Assembly: GCF_022967985.1 (NCBI RefSeq) | Contig: NZ_JALJVC010000016.1 | Location: 1-64,000, forward strand | DNA: 64,000 nt | From: Acinetobacter lwoffii | Lineage (GTDB): Bacteria; Pseudomonadota; Gammaproteobacteria; Pseudomonadales; Moraxellaceae | Reading direction: 5' to 3' | Part shown: positions 18,411 through 27,391 of the stretch, piece after piece | Layout: each line of letters begins with the position of its first letter | Position numbering within the stretch: the first letter of the stretch is position 1 | Position numbers and translations under genes: made by a program | Notes under the pieces: model-generated | What the model was told of the DNA's origin: nothing | What the model saw: the letters and a program-made list of their open reading frames with translations, nothing else | Database searches by the model: none

Positions 18411-19283
18411 ATGATTCAGTCAGTGGCATTTATCGGCTTAGGTGCAATGGGTTTTCGTATGGCAGCACATTTGCCCAAGCATTTTGATACAGTCTATGTC
18501 TGGAACCGCAGCTTTAACAAAGCAGAGCAACATGCTGCTGAATATGGCACCCAAGCCGTCACACTGGAACAGGCCGTACAGGCAGATGTGATTTTTTCAT
18601 GCTTGCCAACTAGCGCTGACGTTGAACGACTTCTGGAAAATTTACCGCTTAAATCCGGTTCAGTCTGGGTCGACTGCACCAGTGGTGTACCGGATTCTGC
18701 CCAAAAACTGGCAGTACAACTGGCTGAACATGGGGTAATCTTTCTGGATGCACCGGTCAGCGGTCAAACCATTGGCGCTGAAAATGGTACATTAACCGTG
18801 ATGGTGGGCGGTAATGCAGAGGGCTATGAAAAAGCCCTTCCTGCGATGCAGGCATTTGGCAAGCTGATCAAGCATGTCGGTGAGTCTGGTGCGGGTTTTG
18901 CAGTGAAGGCCGTAAATAATATGTTAATGGCTGTAAACCTGTGTGCCGTCGCAGAAGGCTTTACTACACTGAAAGCGCATGGGGTAAACCTTCATGAAGC
19001 GCTGGATTGTATTAATGCTTCAAGTGGTAAAAGTATGGTGACTGAAACCGTATTACCACAGCGTATTTTAAATCGCAGTTTTCCTGTAACCTTTGCCCTG
19101 CCACTCTTGGCCAAAGATACAGGTATCGCAATCGACCTTGCGCGTGAAGCCAAACTTTCTGCGCCTGTGCTCTCGTTGACCCAGAATCTGATTCAGGCGG
19201 CCAGCGGTCTGTCGGATAAAAACAGTGATTTTTCCAGTGCTGTGAAAATGTATGAATCATGGAGTAATATTACCATCGAGTAA
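18411..19283 (+). CDS. 3-hydroxyisobutyrate dehydrogenase-type oxidoreductase
   Basis: A 290-residue beta-hydroxyacid dehydrogenase. The Rossmann motif FIGLGAMGFRMA lies at residues 7-18, the substrate-binding signature DAPVSGQTIGAENGTL near 117, and the catalytic lysine in GAGFAVKAVNNM near 171. Members reduce or oxidise short hydroxyacids such as 3-hydroxyisobutyrate, tartronate semialdehyde or glyoxylate with NAD(P). The exact substrate is not readable. AGAGGG stands before the ATG. It follows the PhaC-like hydrolase by 70 bases in the same direction. Confidence 0.85.
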   Translation: MIQSVAFIGLGAMGFRMAAHLPKHFDTVYVWNRSFNKAEQHAAEYGTQAVTLEQAVQADVIFSCLPTSADVERLLENLPLKSGSVWVDCTSGVPDSAQKLAVQLAEHGVIFLDAPVSGQTIGAENGTLTVMVGGNAEGYEKALPAMQAFGKLIKHVGESGAGFAVKAVNNMLMAVNLCAVAEGFTTLKAHGVNLHEALDCINASSGKSMVTETVLPQRILNRSFPVTFALPLLAKDTGIAIDLAREAKLSAPVLSLTQNLIQAASGLSDKNSDFSSAVKMYESWSNITIE

Positions 19284-19369
19284 TATCTCGCCATTGAATA
19301 ATGATAACGAAACCTCATATTGTGACTAGTAGGCAGGCACATATAGTGGATAACCCAGAGGAAACTCTC

Positions 19370-19639
19370 ATGAAGAAATTTTCTGTTGCAGCATTGATTA
19401 GCTTTGCAACTTTGTTCGGGGCTTCAACATCGGTTCTTGCATCTGAACAAGAGTGCAAAAAATTAAAAAATGATCATGACGTGATTTATGCGTCTAAAGG
19501 TTTCTGTTTCAAAGATCCTGAAGCAAAAGCCAAGTTTGGTAATGACAATTGCTATACAACCAAGCCAAAATTCTCGGAAAAAGAGCAACAACGTCTTGAC
19601 GCGATCAAAGATCGTCAGAAAGAATTGAACTGTAAATAA
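19370..19639 (+). CDS. Small secreted YARHG-like protein
   Basis: I chose ATG 19370 because AGAGGAAA precedes it and it opens a clean signal peptide (MKKFSVAALISFATLFG, ending VLA). The mature part is about 65 residues and contains IYASKGFCFKDPEAKAKFG, followed by NDNCYTTKPKFSEKEQQRL. This resembles the YARHG domain, an exported domain of unknown function with the pattern Y-A-x-x-G-x-x-F-x-x-x. Three of the mature cysteines (ECKK, GFCF and DNCY) plus NCK at the end could form disulfides. Likely periplasmic. Confidence 0.72.
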   Translation: MKKFSVAALISFATLFGASTSVLASEQECKKLKNDHDVIYASKGFCFKDPEAKAKFGNDNCYTTKPKFSEKEQQRLDAIKDRQKELNCK

Positions 19640-19670
19640 TTCAGTTTAATAACGCTCAAGGAATGTACTT

Positions 19671-20084
19671 ATGACTTATGATGATCAGAATATTTTTGCA
19701 CGAATTCTACGCGGTGAACTTCCTGCGATAAAAGTGTATGAAGATGACCAGGTTCTTGCATTTATGGACATCATGCCTCAGGCAGAAGGTCATACTCTGG
19801 TGGTTCCGAAAACTCCGGCGATCACTTTACTGGATCTACCCCCTGAAGCTGCAGCCTATACGATTCAGATCGTACAGAAAGTTGCAAAAGCTATTGAAAA
19901 AGGTTTAGGTGTGGACGGTATCGTGCTGATGCAATTATCAGGGGCCGCAGCGGGTCAGACCGTACCACACGTACATTTCCATCTGGTTCCTACCTCTTTG
20001 CACAATCTGGGCAAACATGCAGCACAAATGGGCGACCAGGAAAAAATTAAAGCGCTAGCTGAGAAAATTAAAGCTGCCCTTTAA
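19671..20084 (+). CDS. HIT family nucleotide-binding protein
   Basis: The 137-residue protein has the histidine triad HVHFHLVP near residue 103, preceded by GAAAGQTVPHVH. The N-terminal part (IFARILRGELPAIKVYEDDQVLAFMDI) is typical for the HIT/Hint group that hydrolyses purine nucleoside phosphoramidates or related nucleotides. It is cytoplasmic. It is 31 bases after the YARHG-like gene, with AAGGAATGT before its ATG. A terminator follows directly. Confidence 0.9.
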   Translation: MTYDDQNIFARILRGELPAIKVYEDDQVLAFMDIMPQAEGHTLVVPKTPAITLLDLPPEAAAYTIQIVQKVAKAIEKGLGVDGIVLMQLSGAAAGQTVPHVHFHLVPTSLHNLGKHAAQMGDQEKIKALAEKIKAAL

Positions 20085-20100
20085 GCTATTCTTAATACCT

Positions 20101-20126
20101 AAAAATGGAGCCTCGGCTCCATTTTT
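20101..20126 (+). terminator. Terminator after HIT gene
   Basis: The arms AAATGGAGCC and GGCTCCATTT close a two-base TC loop. A T run follows. Confidence 0.85.
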
Positions 20127-20428
20127 TATGTCTAATGTATTTCACTCTTGATTAAGCCAATAAAATATCAGTAAAAGTCACCTAGCCTATTTTTAAGTTT
20201 TGCAGCAAACACCGAGCTTAGCTGTATTTGCATCAATCTTGCTAATCCCACTCATAATCCTATAAAAAATAAGACAATGATTGTCTTTAATATTTCTGAA
20301 ATATTTCCTTAATCATATTGACTTATTTGTAATGAATACTTGGCACCAATAGAGCAGTAGATGTTTCAAAACAATACTGAAACTTGTTTTTAAGACGATG
20401 AATAAAAAAGTCTTTATTGGAGCAACAC
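20127..20428 (+). promoter_or_regulatory. Porin upstream region with inverted repeat
   Basis: This AT-rich stretch has no gene. TTGACT at 20318-20323 could be a -35 box, but I see no good -10 at the right distance. At 20363-20383 the arms GTTTCA and TGAAAC flank nine bases, which may be an operator or leader element. The porin ribosome binding site TTGGAG is at 20417-20422. Confidence 0.4.
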
Positions 20429-21481
20429 ATGAAAAAAACGTTATCTGCATTAGCAATCGGGGCAACAATTTTAACACCAGTGATGGCAGCCGCGGCTGAT
20501 GTTAAAGTGTATGGTCGTGCACACGTTTCTTTAGATTATCTGGATGATGGCCAGGATTATAACGAAGTAGGTCTTTCTTCAAATTCTTCACGCTTGGGTT
20601 TTAAAGCTGAACAAAAATTAGAAAATGGTATGACCGTATTTGGTCAAATCGAACAGGAAATTAACTTTGCAAGTGGTTCTGCAAACGATGATGTTGAATT
20701 TGCAACTCGCGATACTTTTGTTGGTTTAAAAGGTGATTTCGGTCAAGCACGTATCGGCCGTTTTGACAGCCCATTCAAAGTAGCACGTGGCCCGGTCAAC
20801 TTCTTTGGCGATATGGTCGGTGACGTTCGTAACGTCACGCGTGTAGGCAACCTGCGTTTTGATGAACGTAATGCCAATACCATTGAATATAAATCACCTA
20901 AGTTTGGTGGCGGTTTCAACGTATTAGGTGCGATGTCACTACATGAAACAAATAGCCCGGATGCCACTAAAGATGGTGCTAAAGACAAAGATAAAGCTTA
21001 CGACCTCGCTTTAACCTATAAAGAAGGTAAAGTTGATTTCGCTGCTGCCTATGAACATTATGAAGAAGAAGCTGCCCGTGGCGAACGTGATGGTTTCCGT
21101 ATTGCAGGTGCTTACAAAATCACACCTGAGTTCAACCTGGGTGGTTTATACCAATTCCTTCAACATGATAATTCTGAAGCAAACCCAGATGCACAAGTAT
21201 TTGGTGTAGCGGGTGAATATAAATTTGCACCAAAAACCTCATTCCGTGGTGAAGTATTCCACCGCGATGTCGATGCGGATGATGCGAATGCAACTTTACT
21301 GGCAATCGGGCTTGAACACCGTTTAGATCCAACAGTCCGCGTTTATGGCAACATAGCAACTGTACTAAATGATGAAAACTCAAACCTTACCCCTTGGGCA
21401 CAAGGTCGTACCAATACTGTAGGGGGCGTACGCGGTGAAGACAGCCTAGGTCTTTCTCTAGGCATGCGTTACGACTTCTAA
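20429..21481 (+). CDS. Outer membrane porin (Gram-negative porin family)
   Basis: I chose ATG 20429 because GGAG lies six bases before it; the upstream in-frame TTG would itself be part of that ribosome binding site. Residues 1-23 form a signal peptide (MKKTLSALAIGATILTPVMA). The mature 327 residues are beta-rich and begin ADVKVYGRAHVSLDY. SSNSSRLGFKAEQKLENG and DTFVGLKGDFGQARIGRFDSPFK are typical for the Neisseria-type general porins. The protein ends in YDF, with the C-terminal phenylalanine needed for BAM-dependent insertion. It is probably a trimeric diffusion porin. It is flanked by terminators, so it is monocistronic. Confidence 0.93.
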   Translation: MKKTLSALAIGATILTPVMAAAADVKVYGRAHVSLDYLDDGQDYNEVGLSSNSSRLGFKAEQKLENGMTVFGQIEQEINFASGSANDDVEFATRDTFVGLKGDFGQARIGRFDSPFKVARGPVNFFGDMVGDVRNVTRVGNLRFDERNANTIEYKSPKFGGGFNVLGAMSLHETNSPDATKDGAKDKDKAYDLALTYKEGKVDFAAAYEHYEEEAARGERDGFRIAGAYKITPEFNLGGLYQFLQHDNSEANPDAQVFGVAGEYKFAPKTSFRGEVFHRDVDADDANATLLAIGLEHRLDPTVRVYGNIATVLNDENSNLTPWAQGRTNTVGGVRGEDSLGLSLGMRYDF

Positions 21482-21508
21482 GTCCAGTCTCCCTCACAAA
21501 AAAGCTTA

Positions 21509-21540
21509 AAAAGAACATGCCTCCAGCATGTTCTTTTTTT
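21509..21540 (+). terminator. Porin terminator
   Basis: The arms AAAAGAACATGC and GCATGTTCTTTT close a five-base loop, followed by more T. Confidence 0.9.
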
Positions 21541-21613
21541 TGCGTGTTTTTTATCAATATAAAATGATGAGAAAGATTGTGACACTGATATTCAACCCTT
21601 ATAGAACCAACCA

Positions 21614-21737
21614 ATTTAGTTTGATTAAGTTTATTCTTTATTTTAAAACCAAGCATTTTAATCAGATTAAAAAATATTAATCCAACTAAAATAATCTACA
21701 TTCTAATATATAAATATAAGCATTTTAGTCGGATTTA
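21614..21737. repeat. Four copies of a 15-bp motif upstream of the cytochrome bd operon
   Basis: Related 15-mers lie at 21614-21628 (ATTTAGTTTGATTAA), 21656-21670 (TTTTAATCAGATTAA), 21677-21691 (inverted, TTAATCCAACTAAAA) and 21723-21737 (TTTTAGTCGGATTTA). Two of them are embedded in 24-base direct repeats (21651-21674 and 21718-21741) with three mismatches. Centres are 42, 21 and 46 bp apart. These look like binding sites for a regulator of cydPABX; the regulator is not known. Confidence 0.5.
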
Positions 21738-21741
21738 AAAA

Positions 21742-21919
21742 CCAATAAAATTACATAAAATAATAAAAAATATTTATAATAAATTTTAACTCATATAAAT
21801 ATATATCTATTATTTTCAAATACTTATAAATATATATTTATTTAAACTGTATCGTCTATTTATTTTTTAGTTACAATAGATTAATAATATACAACAAGTC
21901 ATATAACAGGCTTAGTCGA
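21742..21919 (+). promoter_or_regulatory. Extremely AT-rich leader of the cytochrome bd operon
   Basis: There is no gene. The stretch is almost only A and T up to about 21870 and likely bent or easily melted. TACAAT at 21872-21877 could be a -10 box. I see no convincing -35 partner, which would fit an activator-dependent promoter; that last point is inference. Confidence 0.35.
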
Positions 21920-22111
21920 ATGAGCTTAGTTCCCAAAAATCTAAACCAGAGAGTGGTTAGAGAAATAACCGCCATTTTAATTATCAAGGTTATTTTACTG
22001 ATGGTAATTAAAAACATCTGGTTTGATGCGCCTACGATTCCTAAAAATTTTGATAACCAAGTCGCCGAGCGTATCGCCGGCAATCCTTCCCAAATCCAGG
22101 AGACACGTTGA
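21920..22111 (+). CDS. cydP: Cytochrome bd putative small subunit CydP
   Basis: The 63-residue protein has a charged start ([10 protein letters not shown]) and one transmembrane helix, about residues 18-36 ([18 protein letters not shown]). A small single-helix protein in front of cydA fits the CydP type that accompanies bd oxidases in several proteobacteria. It is expected in the inner membrane with CydAB. Its TGA overlaps the cydA ATG by one base (TGATG), and the cydA ribosome binding site AGGAG lies inside its 3' end, which suggests coupled translation. Confidence 0.78.
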   Translation: MSLVPKNLNQRVVREITAILIIKVILLMVIKNIWFDAPTIPKNFDNQVAERIAGNPSQIQETR

Positions 22112-23697
22112 TGATTTCTGAAAGCGTGGTCGATCTCTCGCGGTTCCAGTTCGCCATGACCGCGATGTATCACTTTATTTTTGTTCCACTCACTTTAGGC
22201 CTGGCTTTTCTGCTTGCCATTATGGAAACCACCTATGTGATTTCCGGCAAAGAAATCTATAAAGACATGACCAAGTTCTGGGGAAAACTGTTTGGTATTA
22301 ACTTTGCCTTAGGGGTAACCACAGGCCTGACCATGGAGTTCCAGTTCGGAACCAACTGGGCATATTACTCGCATTATGTCGGTGATATTTTCGGTGCACC
22401 GCTGGCGATTGAAGGTTTGATGGCCTTCTTCCTTGAATCGACATTTATTGGCTTGTTCTTCTTTGGTTGGGATCGTCTGTCCAAAGTGCAACATCTGGCA
22501 GTCACCTGGCTAGTCGCTTTGGGTTCGAACATGTCCGCACTCTGGATTCTGGTCGCCAATGGCTGGATGCAAAACCCGGTCGGTTCGGCATTTAACTATG
22601 AAACCATGCGTATGGAAATGGTGGACTTTGCTGCATTGATCTTTAACCCGGTCGCTCAGGTTAAATTTGTGCATACAGTATCTGCCGGTTATGTCACAGG
22701 TGCCATCTTCGTACTGGCTATTTCAAGTTACTACATGCTGAAAAAACGTGACCTGCCTTTTGCACGCCGTTCTTTTGCCATTGCAGCCATCTTCGGGCTT
22801 GCTTCCACACTTTCAGTGATTTTACTGGGTGATGAATCAGGTTATGAGCTGGGCGATGTACAGAAAACCAAACTGGCAGCGATTGAAGCAGAATGGGATA
22901 CTCACCCTGCACCTGCGCCATTTACTTTGTTCGGCATTCCGAATAAGGAAACCATGACTACAGATTATGCAGTGAAAATTCCTTATGTAATGGGTCTGAT
23001 CGCTACACGCTCTACGACTGAACAAGTTACGGGTATTAAAGACCTGCTGGTTCAGCACGAAGCGCGTATCCGTAATGGTATGGTGGCCTATTCACAACTG
23101 GAAAAATTACGTGCTGGTGATCAGTCTCCAGAACTGAAAACAGCTTTTGAAGAAAGCCAAAAAGACTTAGGCTACGGTCTGCTTCTGAAAAAATACACGC
23201 CAAATGTCGTTGATGCCTCTGAAGAGCAAATCAAAGCAGCCGCTAAAGATACCATTCCACACGTACCAAGCCTGTTCTGGGCCTTCCGTGCCATGGTGGC
23301 TTCCGGCTTCTTGATGCTACTTCTATTTGCACTGGCAACCTTTGCGGTAGCAAAACGTAATGCTGAAAACAAACCATGGTTATTGAAATTTGCTTTATTT
23401 GCACTGCCTTTACCTTGGGTTGCTGCGCAAACTGGCTGGTATGTGGCAGAAGTAGGTCGTCAACCTTGGACCATTGGTGAGGTATTACCGACGCATCTTT
23501 CAGCATCAAGCTTAAGCACAGGTGATGTATGGGGTTCAATCCTTGCATTAGCAGCATTCTATACCGTGTTACTGATTATTGAGATGTATCTGATGATCAA
23601 GTTCTCACGTCTTGGCCCAAGCTCACTGCATACCGGTAAATACCATTTTGAAAAGCTTGCAGCTGCAGAGAAGGCAAATGGGGAGACTCAAGCATGA
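22111..23697 (+). CDS. cydA: Cytochrome bd ubiquinol oxidase subunit I
   Basis: CydA carries the quinol site and hemes b558, b595 and d of the high-affinity terminal oxidase in the inner membrane. I chose ATG 22111 ([14 protein letters not shown]) with AGGAG eight bases upstream; the TTG three bases earlier is less likely. The heme histidine in MTAMYHFIF is present, as is [14 protein letters not shown] with the heme b558 histidine. The signature [12 protein letters not shown] lies near residue 445. The Q loop between about 250 and 385 is long, as in the E. coli type. Length 528 is normal. Confidence 0.96.
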   Translation: MISESVVDLSRFQFAMTAMYHFIFVPLTLGLAFLLAIMETTYVISGKEIYKDMTKFWGKLFGINFALGVTTGLTMEFQFGTNWAYYSHYVGDIFGAPLAIEGLMAFFLESTFIGLFFFGWDRLSKVQHLAVTWLVALGSNMSALWILVANGWMQNPVGSAFNYETMRMEMVDFAALIFNPVAQVKFVHTVSAGYVTGAIFVLAISSYYMLKKRDLPFARRSFAIAAIFGLASTLSVILLGDESGYELGDVQKTKLAAIEAEWDTHPAPAPFTLFGIPNKETMTTDYAVKIPYVMGLIATRSTTEQVTGIKDLLVQHEARIRNGMVAYSQLEKLRAGDQSPELKTAFEESQKDLGYGLLLKKYTPNVVDASEEQIKAAAKDTIPHVPSLFWAFRAMVASGFLMLLLFALATFAVAKRNAENKPWLLKFALFALPLPWVAAQTGWYVAEVGRQPWTIGEVLPTHLSASSLSTGDVWGSILALAAFYTVLLIIEMYLMIKFSRLGPSSLHTGKYHFEKLAAAEKANGETQA

Positions 23698-24839
23698 TCG
23701 AATATGAATTATTAAAAATCATTTGGTGGGTGCTGGTCGGCGTATTGCTGATTGGCTTTGCCCTCACTGATGGCTTCGATATGGGCTCCATGGCGATCAT
23801 GCCATTTGTGGGCAAAAATGATAGCGAGCGCCGTGCAGCGATCAATACCATTGCGCCGCACTGGGACGGCAACCAGGTTTGGTTTATTACTGCCGGTGGT
23901 GCTTTGTTCGCTGCCTGGCCAATGGTCTATGCAACCGCCTTCTCTGGTATGTACTGGGCACTGTTGCTGGTCCTGTTTGCCCTGTTCCTGCGTCCAGTCG
24001 GTTTTGACTATCGCTCAAAACTGGAAAATACCAAATGGCGTAATTCATGGGATTGGGGTCTAGCCATTGGTGGTGCAGTGCCTGCATTAGTCTTTGGTGT
24101 AGCTTTCGGCAACATGTTTCTCGGTGTACCATTTACTTTAGATGAAACTGTACGTTCTACTTATACTGGTAGCTTCTTTGCCCTGCTGAATCCGTTTGCG
24201 ATTGTCTGTGGTCTGGTCAGTTTATCGATGCTGTGTGCACATGGTGGTGCATGGTTAATGCTGCGTACTGATGGTGACCTACGCCAACGTTCTGCCAAAG
24301 CAACACAAATCATGGGACTAGTGTATTTAGCAACTTTCCTGGCAGCCGGTGCATGGTTGTATTTTGGTGGCATTCAGGGCTATACCTTAGTTACACCTTT
24401 TGATACCAATGGTGTTGCCAACCCGCTCGCCAAAGAAGTATTGACCAATGCCAATCCAGGCTGGATGAATAACTACTCGACTTATCCAATCACGATGGCA
24501 GCGCCTATTGCTGGCATTTTGGGTGGCTTGATCATTGTACTGGCAGCAGGTAAAAACAAAGCTGGCTTGAGCTTCCTGGGTTCATCTCTGGCTGTCATCG
24601 GTGCCATCCTGACTGCCGGTTTTGCCCTATTCCCTTTCCTGATGCCTTCAAGCATTAATCCTGTTGCAAGTCTGACCATGTGGGATGCGGTATCCAGTAA
24701 AAATACCCTGACTGTAATGACCGTTGCTGCCTGTATCTTTGTTCCACTGATCCTGATCTATACCACTTGGTGTTATTACAAGATGTGGGGCGTGATTACC
24801 AACAAACACATTGAAGATAATTCACACAGCCTGTACTAA
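23694..24839 (+). CDS. cydB: Cytochrome bd ubiquinol oxidase subunit II
   Basis: The 381-residue partner of CydA begins [21 protein letters not shown] and carries the family's [10 protein letters not shown] and the [23 protein letters not shown] stretch. About eight to nine membrane helices are visible. CydB supports heme assembly and the oxygen and proton channel. Its start overlaps the cydA stop (ATGA). cydX follows after 26 bases. Confidence 0.96.
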   Translation: MIEYELLKIIWWVLVGVLLIGFALTDGFDMGSMAIMPFVGKNDSERRAAINTIAPHWDGNQVWFITAGGALFAAWPMVYATAFSGMYWALLLVLFALFLRPVGFDYRSKLENTKWRNSWDWGLAIGGAVPALVFGVAFGNMFLGVPFTLDETVRSTYTGSFFALLNPFAIVCGLVSLSMLCAHGGAWLMLRTDGDLRQRSAKATQIMGLVYLATFLAAGAWLYFGGIQGYTLVTPFDTNGVANPLAKEVLTNANPGWMNNYSTYPITMAAPIAGILGGLIIVLAAGKNKAGLSFLGSSLAVIGAILTAGFALFPFLMPSSINPVASLTMWDAVSSKNTLTVMTVAACIFVPLILIYTTWCYYKMWGVITNKHIEDNSHSLY

Positions 24840-24865
24840 GGGCTGTGTCTTAAGGAGAGACAACT

Positions 24866-24967
24866 ATGTGGTATTTTGCTTGGATTCTGGGTGTACTGAT
24901 GGCATGTTTTGCCAGTGTGATTGCTGCCATTTACATGGAACAACACCAAGACCTAGATGAGGAATAA
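24866..24967 (+). CDS. cydX: Cytochrome bd small subunit CydX
   Basis: This 33-residue gene encodes MWYFAWILGVLMACFASVIA followed by AIYMEQHQDLDEE. One transmembrane helix starts at the family's M-W-Y-F-x-W-I-L-G motif. CydX stabilises the CydAB hemes. AAGGAG stands ten bases before the ATG. It lies between cydB and ybgE, as in E. coli. Confidence 0.93.
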   Translation: MWYFAWILGVLMACFASVIAAIYMEQHQDLDEE

Positions 24968-24970
24968 AAC

Positions 24971-25273
24971 ATGACCGAAGCTGCGCTTGAGAAAACCGTT
25001 GTAGACAAGAAACCAAACAAATTTGCGATGATGATTTCCTGCCTCCTGGCTTTTCCTCTCGCAGCAGTGTTATTGGTTCATCCTTCTGCAATGCTGGATG
25101 CCAACGGTGAATATAGCCATAGTGCCATGATGTATATCATGATTGGTATTTCTGGAGGCTTTGTCCATGGTGTTGGTTTTATGCCGCGCCACTGGTTCTG
25201 GAAATGGTTGTTTAGCCCTTTCCTAGCATGGCCTTTAATGATCTGGGGTTATTACACCTGGTTTCTCAGTTAA
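24971..25273 (+). CDS. ybgE: cyd operon protein YbgE
   Basis: The 100-residue membrane protein has three likely helices at about 19-38, 49-67 and 74-97. The conserved GISGGFVHGVGFMPRHW is the YbgE signature. Its role beside cytochrome bd is not settled. It starts three bases after the cydX stop, so the order cydP-cydA-cydB-cydX-ybgE forms one transcript that ends at the strong hairpin 25275-25320. Confidence 0.88.
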   Translation: MTEAALEKTVVDKKPNKFAMMISCLLAFPLAAVLLVHPSAMLDANGEYSHSAMMYIMIGISGGFVHGVGFMPRHWFWKWLFSPFLAWPLMIWGYYTWFLS

Positions 25274-25274
25274 A

Positions 25275-25320
25275 GTATGAAATTAAAAAGCCCTCATTTG
25301 AGGGCTTTTTAATTTCATAC
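25275..25320. terminator. Strong terminator of the cyd operon
   Basis: A perfect 22-bp inverted repeat with a two-base TT loop. The core is AAAAAGCCCTCA and TGAGGGCTTTTT, with AT extensions outside. It is symmetrical and could also stop minus-strand transcription. Confidence 0.9.
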
Positions 25321-25391
25321 GAATTCTAAAATATTCTTCTTTTTTCTTCTGGCCAAAACAGGATTTTTAAAACAACTTATTTTAAGTATAT

Positions 25392-25417
25392 AAAAAGCCG
25401 GAACCAGTCCGACTTTT
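25392..25417 (-). terminator. Likely rodA terminator
   Basis: On the minus strand AAAAGTCGGA pairs with TCCGGCTTTTT around a five-base loop, with one mismatch. It lies nine bases beyond the rodA stop. Confidence 0.6.
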
Positions 25418-25425
25418 AGAATGAT

Positions 25426-26565
25426 TTATCGATGAGTATGAATCGACATCACAATGCCCATCCCGGCCAGCATGGAAATCACTGCCGTTCCACCATAACT
25501 CATGAGCGGTAATGGATCTCCAGTTACAGGTAAAATCCCGCTCACCATGCCTGAGTTTAAAAATACAAAGAAGAAGAAAGTCAGTCCCATGGCTCCAGCA
25601 TATAAACGGCCAAAGTTATGAAAGCTGTTTAAACCAATCATCAGACAGCGAATAATAATGGCAGTGAATAAACTAAACAGCAGGAAAACACCGATAAAAC
25701 CGAATTCTTCGGCATAAGTCGACATAATAAAGTCAGTATGATGTTCAGGCAGATAACCTAAATGTGATTGGGTACCTTCGGTATAGCCTTTGCCCGTGGA
25801 ACCACCTGAACCAATCGCAATTTTGGACTGGATGATATTCCAGCCTGCACCCAAGGCATCCGATTCCGGATCAAATAACGTGGTAATACGTTTTTTTTGA
25901 TACTCTTGTAGTACGAACATCCATGCAGCCGGAGCTGCCACAGCTACCGCCGCTGCTGCACCACCAATCAGACGCCACGACATCCCACTTAAAAATAGAA
26001 CAAAAATACCAGGAATTACCAAGCCAATGTTCAAGTCAGGCTGAAGTGCCACCAAAACAAATGGTACGCCCAATAGAATCAAAGCCCCGACAATATGCAA
26101 AAATTTGGGAGGAAATGGCTTACGTGCAAAATACCATGCCATCATCAAAGGCATGGCAAATTTCATCACCTCACTCGGTTGCATGCTTCCCACCCCTGGC
26201 AAGGTAATCCAGCGGGTTGCACCCAAACGTTTTTCACCAATCACAAAGACCAGAAGCAGCATGAAGATCCCGAAGGCATACAGGTATGGACTAATCGCCT
26301 GATAGACTTTCGGTGGAATCTGCGCACAGATAAACAGCAGCACAAAACCAATTCCAAAACTGATCGCCTGACGCACCACCATGCCAGAGTCTTCGGATGT
26401 CGCGCTATACACCACCATTAAACCCAGGATTGCATTGAGAACTAGAAAGCACAATAACCAGGGATCAAGGTGCAACTTGGTCCATCGAGATGAATCTTGC
26501 GGGTTAATACTACGTCCATCACGCAAAGAGTGACGTAAAAACCGATACTGCTGTGAAGGTATCAT
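25426..26565 (-). CDS. rodA: Rod shape-determining protein RodA
   Basis: RodA is the SEDS-family peptidoglycan glycosyltransferase of the elongasome in the inner membrane. The start at ATG 26565 (MIPSQQYRFLRHSLRDG) is chosen over an upstream TTG at 26595. About ten helices are visible, with LGATRWITLPGVGSMQPSEVMKFA, the catalytic-loop region ALQPDLNIGLVI and the C-terminal LPLMSYGGTAVISML. Length 379 is normal. The usual neighbour mrdA (PBP2) is absent here. Confidence 0.95.
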   Translation of the reverse strand: MIPSQQYRFLRHSLRDGRSINPQDSSRWTKLHLDPWLLCFLVLNAILGLMVVYSATSEDSGMVVRQAISFGIGFVLLFICAQIPPKVYQAISPYLYAFGIFMLLLVFVIGEKRLGATRWITLPGVGSMQPSEVMKFAMPLMMAWYFARKPFPPKFLHIVGALILLGVPFVLVALQPDLNIGLVIPGIFVLFLSGMSWRLIGGAAAAVAVAAPAAWMFVLQEYQKKRITTLFDPESDALGAGWNIIQSKIAIGSGGSTGKGYTEGTQSHLGYLPEHHTDFIMSTYAEEFGFIGVFLLFSLFTAIIIRCLMIGLNSFHNFGRLYAGAMGLTFFFFVFLNSGMVSGILPVTGDPLPLMSYGGTAVISMLAGMGIVMSIHTHR

Positions 26566-26609
26566 TGGCCAAAAGGTGAAAAAGAATGATGGCAAAATTA
26601 TAAGTGAAA

Positions 26610-26634
26610 GCTATAGCGAATAGATCGCTATAGC
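26610..26634. repeat. Perfect inverted repeat between ispD and rodA
   Basis: The arms GCTATAGCGA and TCGCTATAGC flank five bases. No T run follows on either strand, so it is not a classical terminator. It lies upstream of rodA and downstream of ispD, and could be an operator, a weak terminator or an RNA stem. Confidence 0.55.
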
Positions 26635-26677
26635 CAGATTTATTCTGCTTTTATTTAAATATTATTTGAATATATTT

Positions 26678-27391
26678 TTAAGCCTGAGCCTGTAAAATCA
26701 GCTTGGCCAGTTCCAGATCGTCCGGATAGGTAATTTTAATATTATCGGAACGCCCTTGTACTACACTCACCTGTTCGCCGATATGTTCCAGCGCACTGGC
26801 TTCATCAGTAATCGTAGCACCATCTTGCAAAGCCTGCTCAATCGCCCGTTTCAACACACCTAGCTTGGCCATTTGTGGTGTTTGTGCCTGCCATAGCATT
26901 GAGCGATCCACTGTTTCCTCAATATCAAAATTGGTTACTACACGCTTAAGTGTATCTCTTACTGGAATCGCCAGAATCGCAGCCTGATCATTTGTAATCG
27001 CCGTATTGACTAACTGTTGCAGACAATCCAGACCGACACAGGGACGCGCCGCGTCATGTACCAGCACCCACTCATCTTCAGAAGCGATTTGAGATAAATA
27101 CGTGAGTGCATTTAACACGGAATTCACCCGCTCGGCACCGCCCAGACAGAAATGGGCTTTCTCTTGACTGGAAAATGGCAGCATTTTTGCGACGTTGTCC
27201 TGTTCACCAATCGCCAGGACATAACCCGCCAAAGGCAGTTGATTCAGACGAGCCACCGTATGTTCAAGAACAGTTCGCTCTTGAATCATCTGATATTGTT
27301 TCAGTTCTGTTTTGGAGAAACGGCTACCCGAACCTGCAGCTGGAAGAATGACCCAAAGTTCAGGGTGTGGTTGGTGCTTCAGCTGACTCAT
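26678..27391 (-). CDS. ispD: 2-C-methyl-D-erythritol 4-phosphate cytidylyltransferase
   Basis: IspD couples CTP to methylerythritol phosphate in the non-mevalonate isoprenoid pathway. The nucleotide loop ILPAAGSGSRFS is at about 14-25, followed by KQYQMIQERTVLEHTV-like sequence. VLVHDAARPCV and the late DEASALEHIG are typical. Length 237 is normal. Its start lies inside the end of ftsB (32-base overlap), the conserved ftsB-ispD order. The usual ispF partner is not beside it. Confidence 0.95.
   Translation of the reverse strand: MSQLKHQPHPELWVILPAAGSGSRFSKTELKQYQMIQERTVLEHTVARLNQLPLAGYVLAIGEQDNVAKMLPFSSQEKAHFCLGGAERVNSVLNALTYLSQIASEDEWVLVHDAARPCVGLDCLQQLVNTAITNDQAAILAIPVRDTLKRVVTNFDIEETVDRSMLWQAQTPQMAKLGVLKRAIEQALQDGATITDEASALEHIGEQVSVVQGRSDNIKITYPDDLELAKLILQAQA

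Noticed and set aside
21660..21900. AT-rich region as a degraded gene or insertion sequence
   Set aside because: No reading frame remnant, inverted terminal repeats or target duplication was seen. Regulatory DNA is the simpler explanation.
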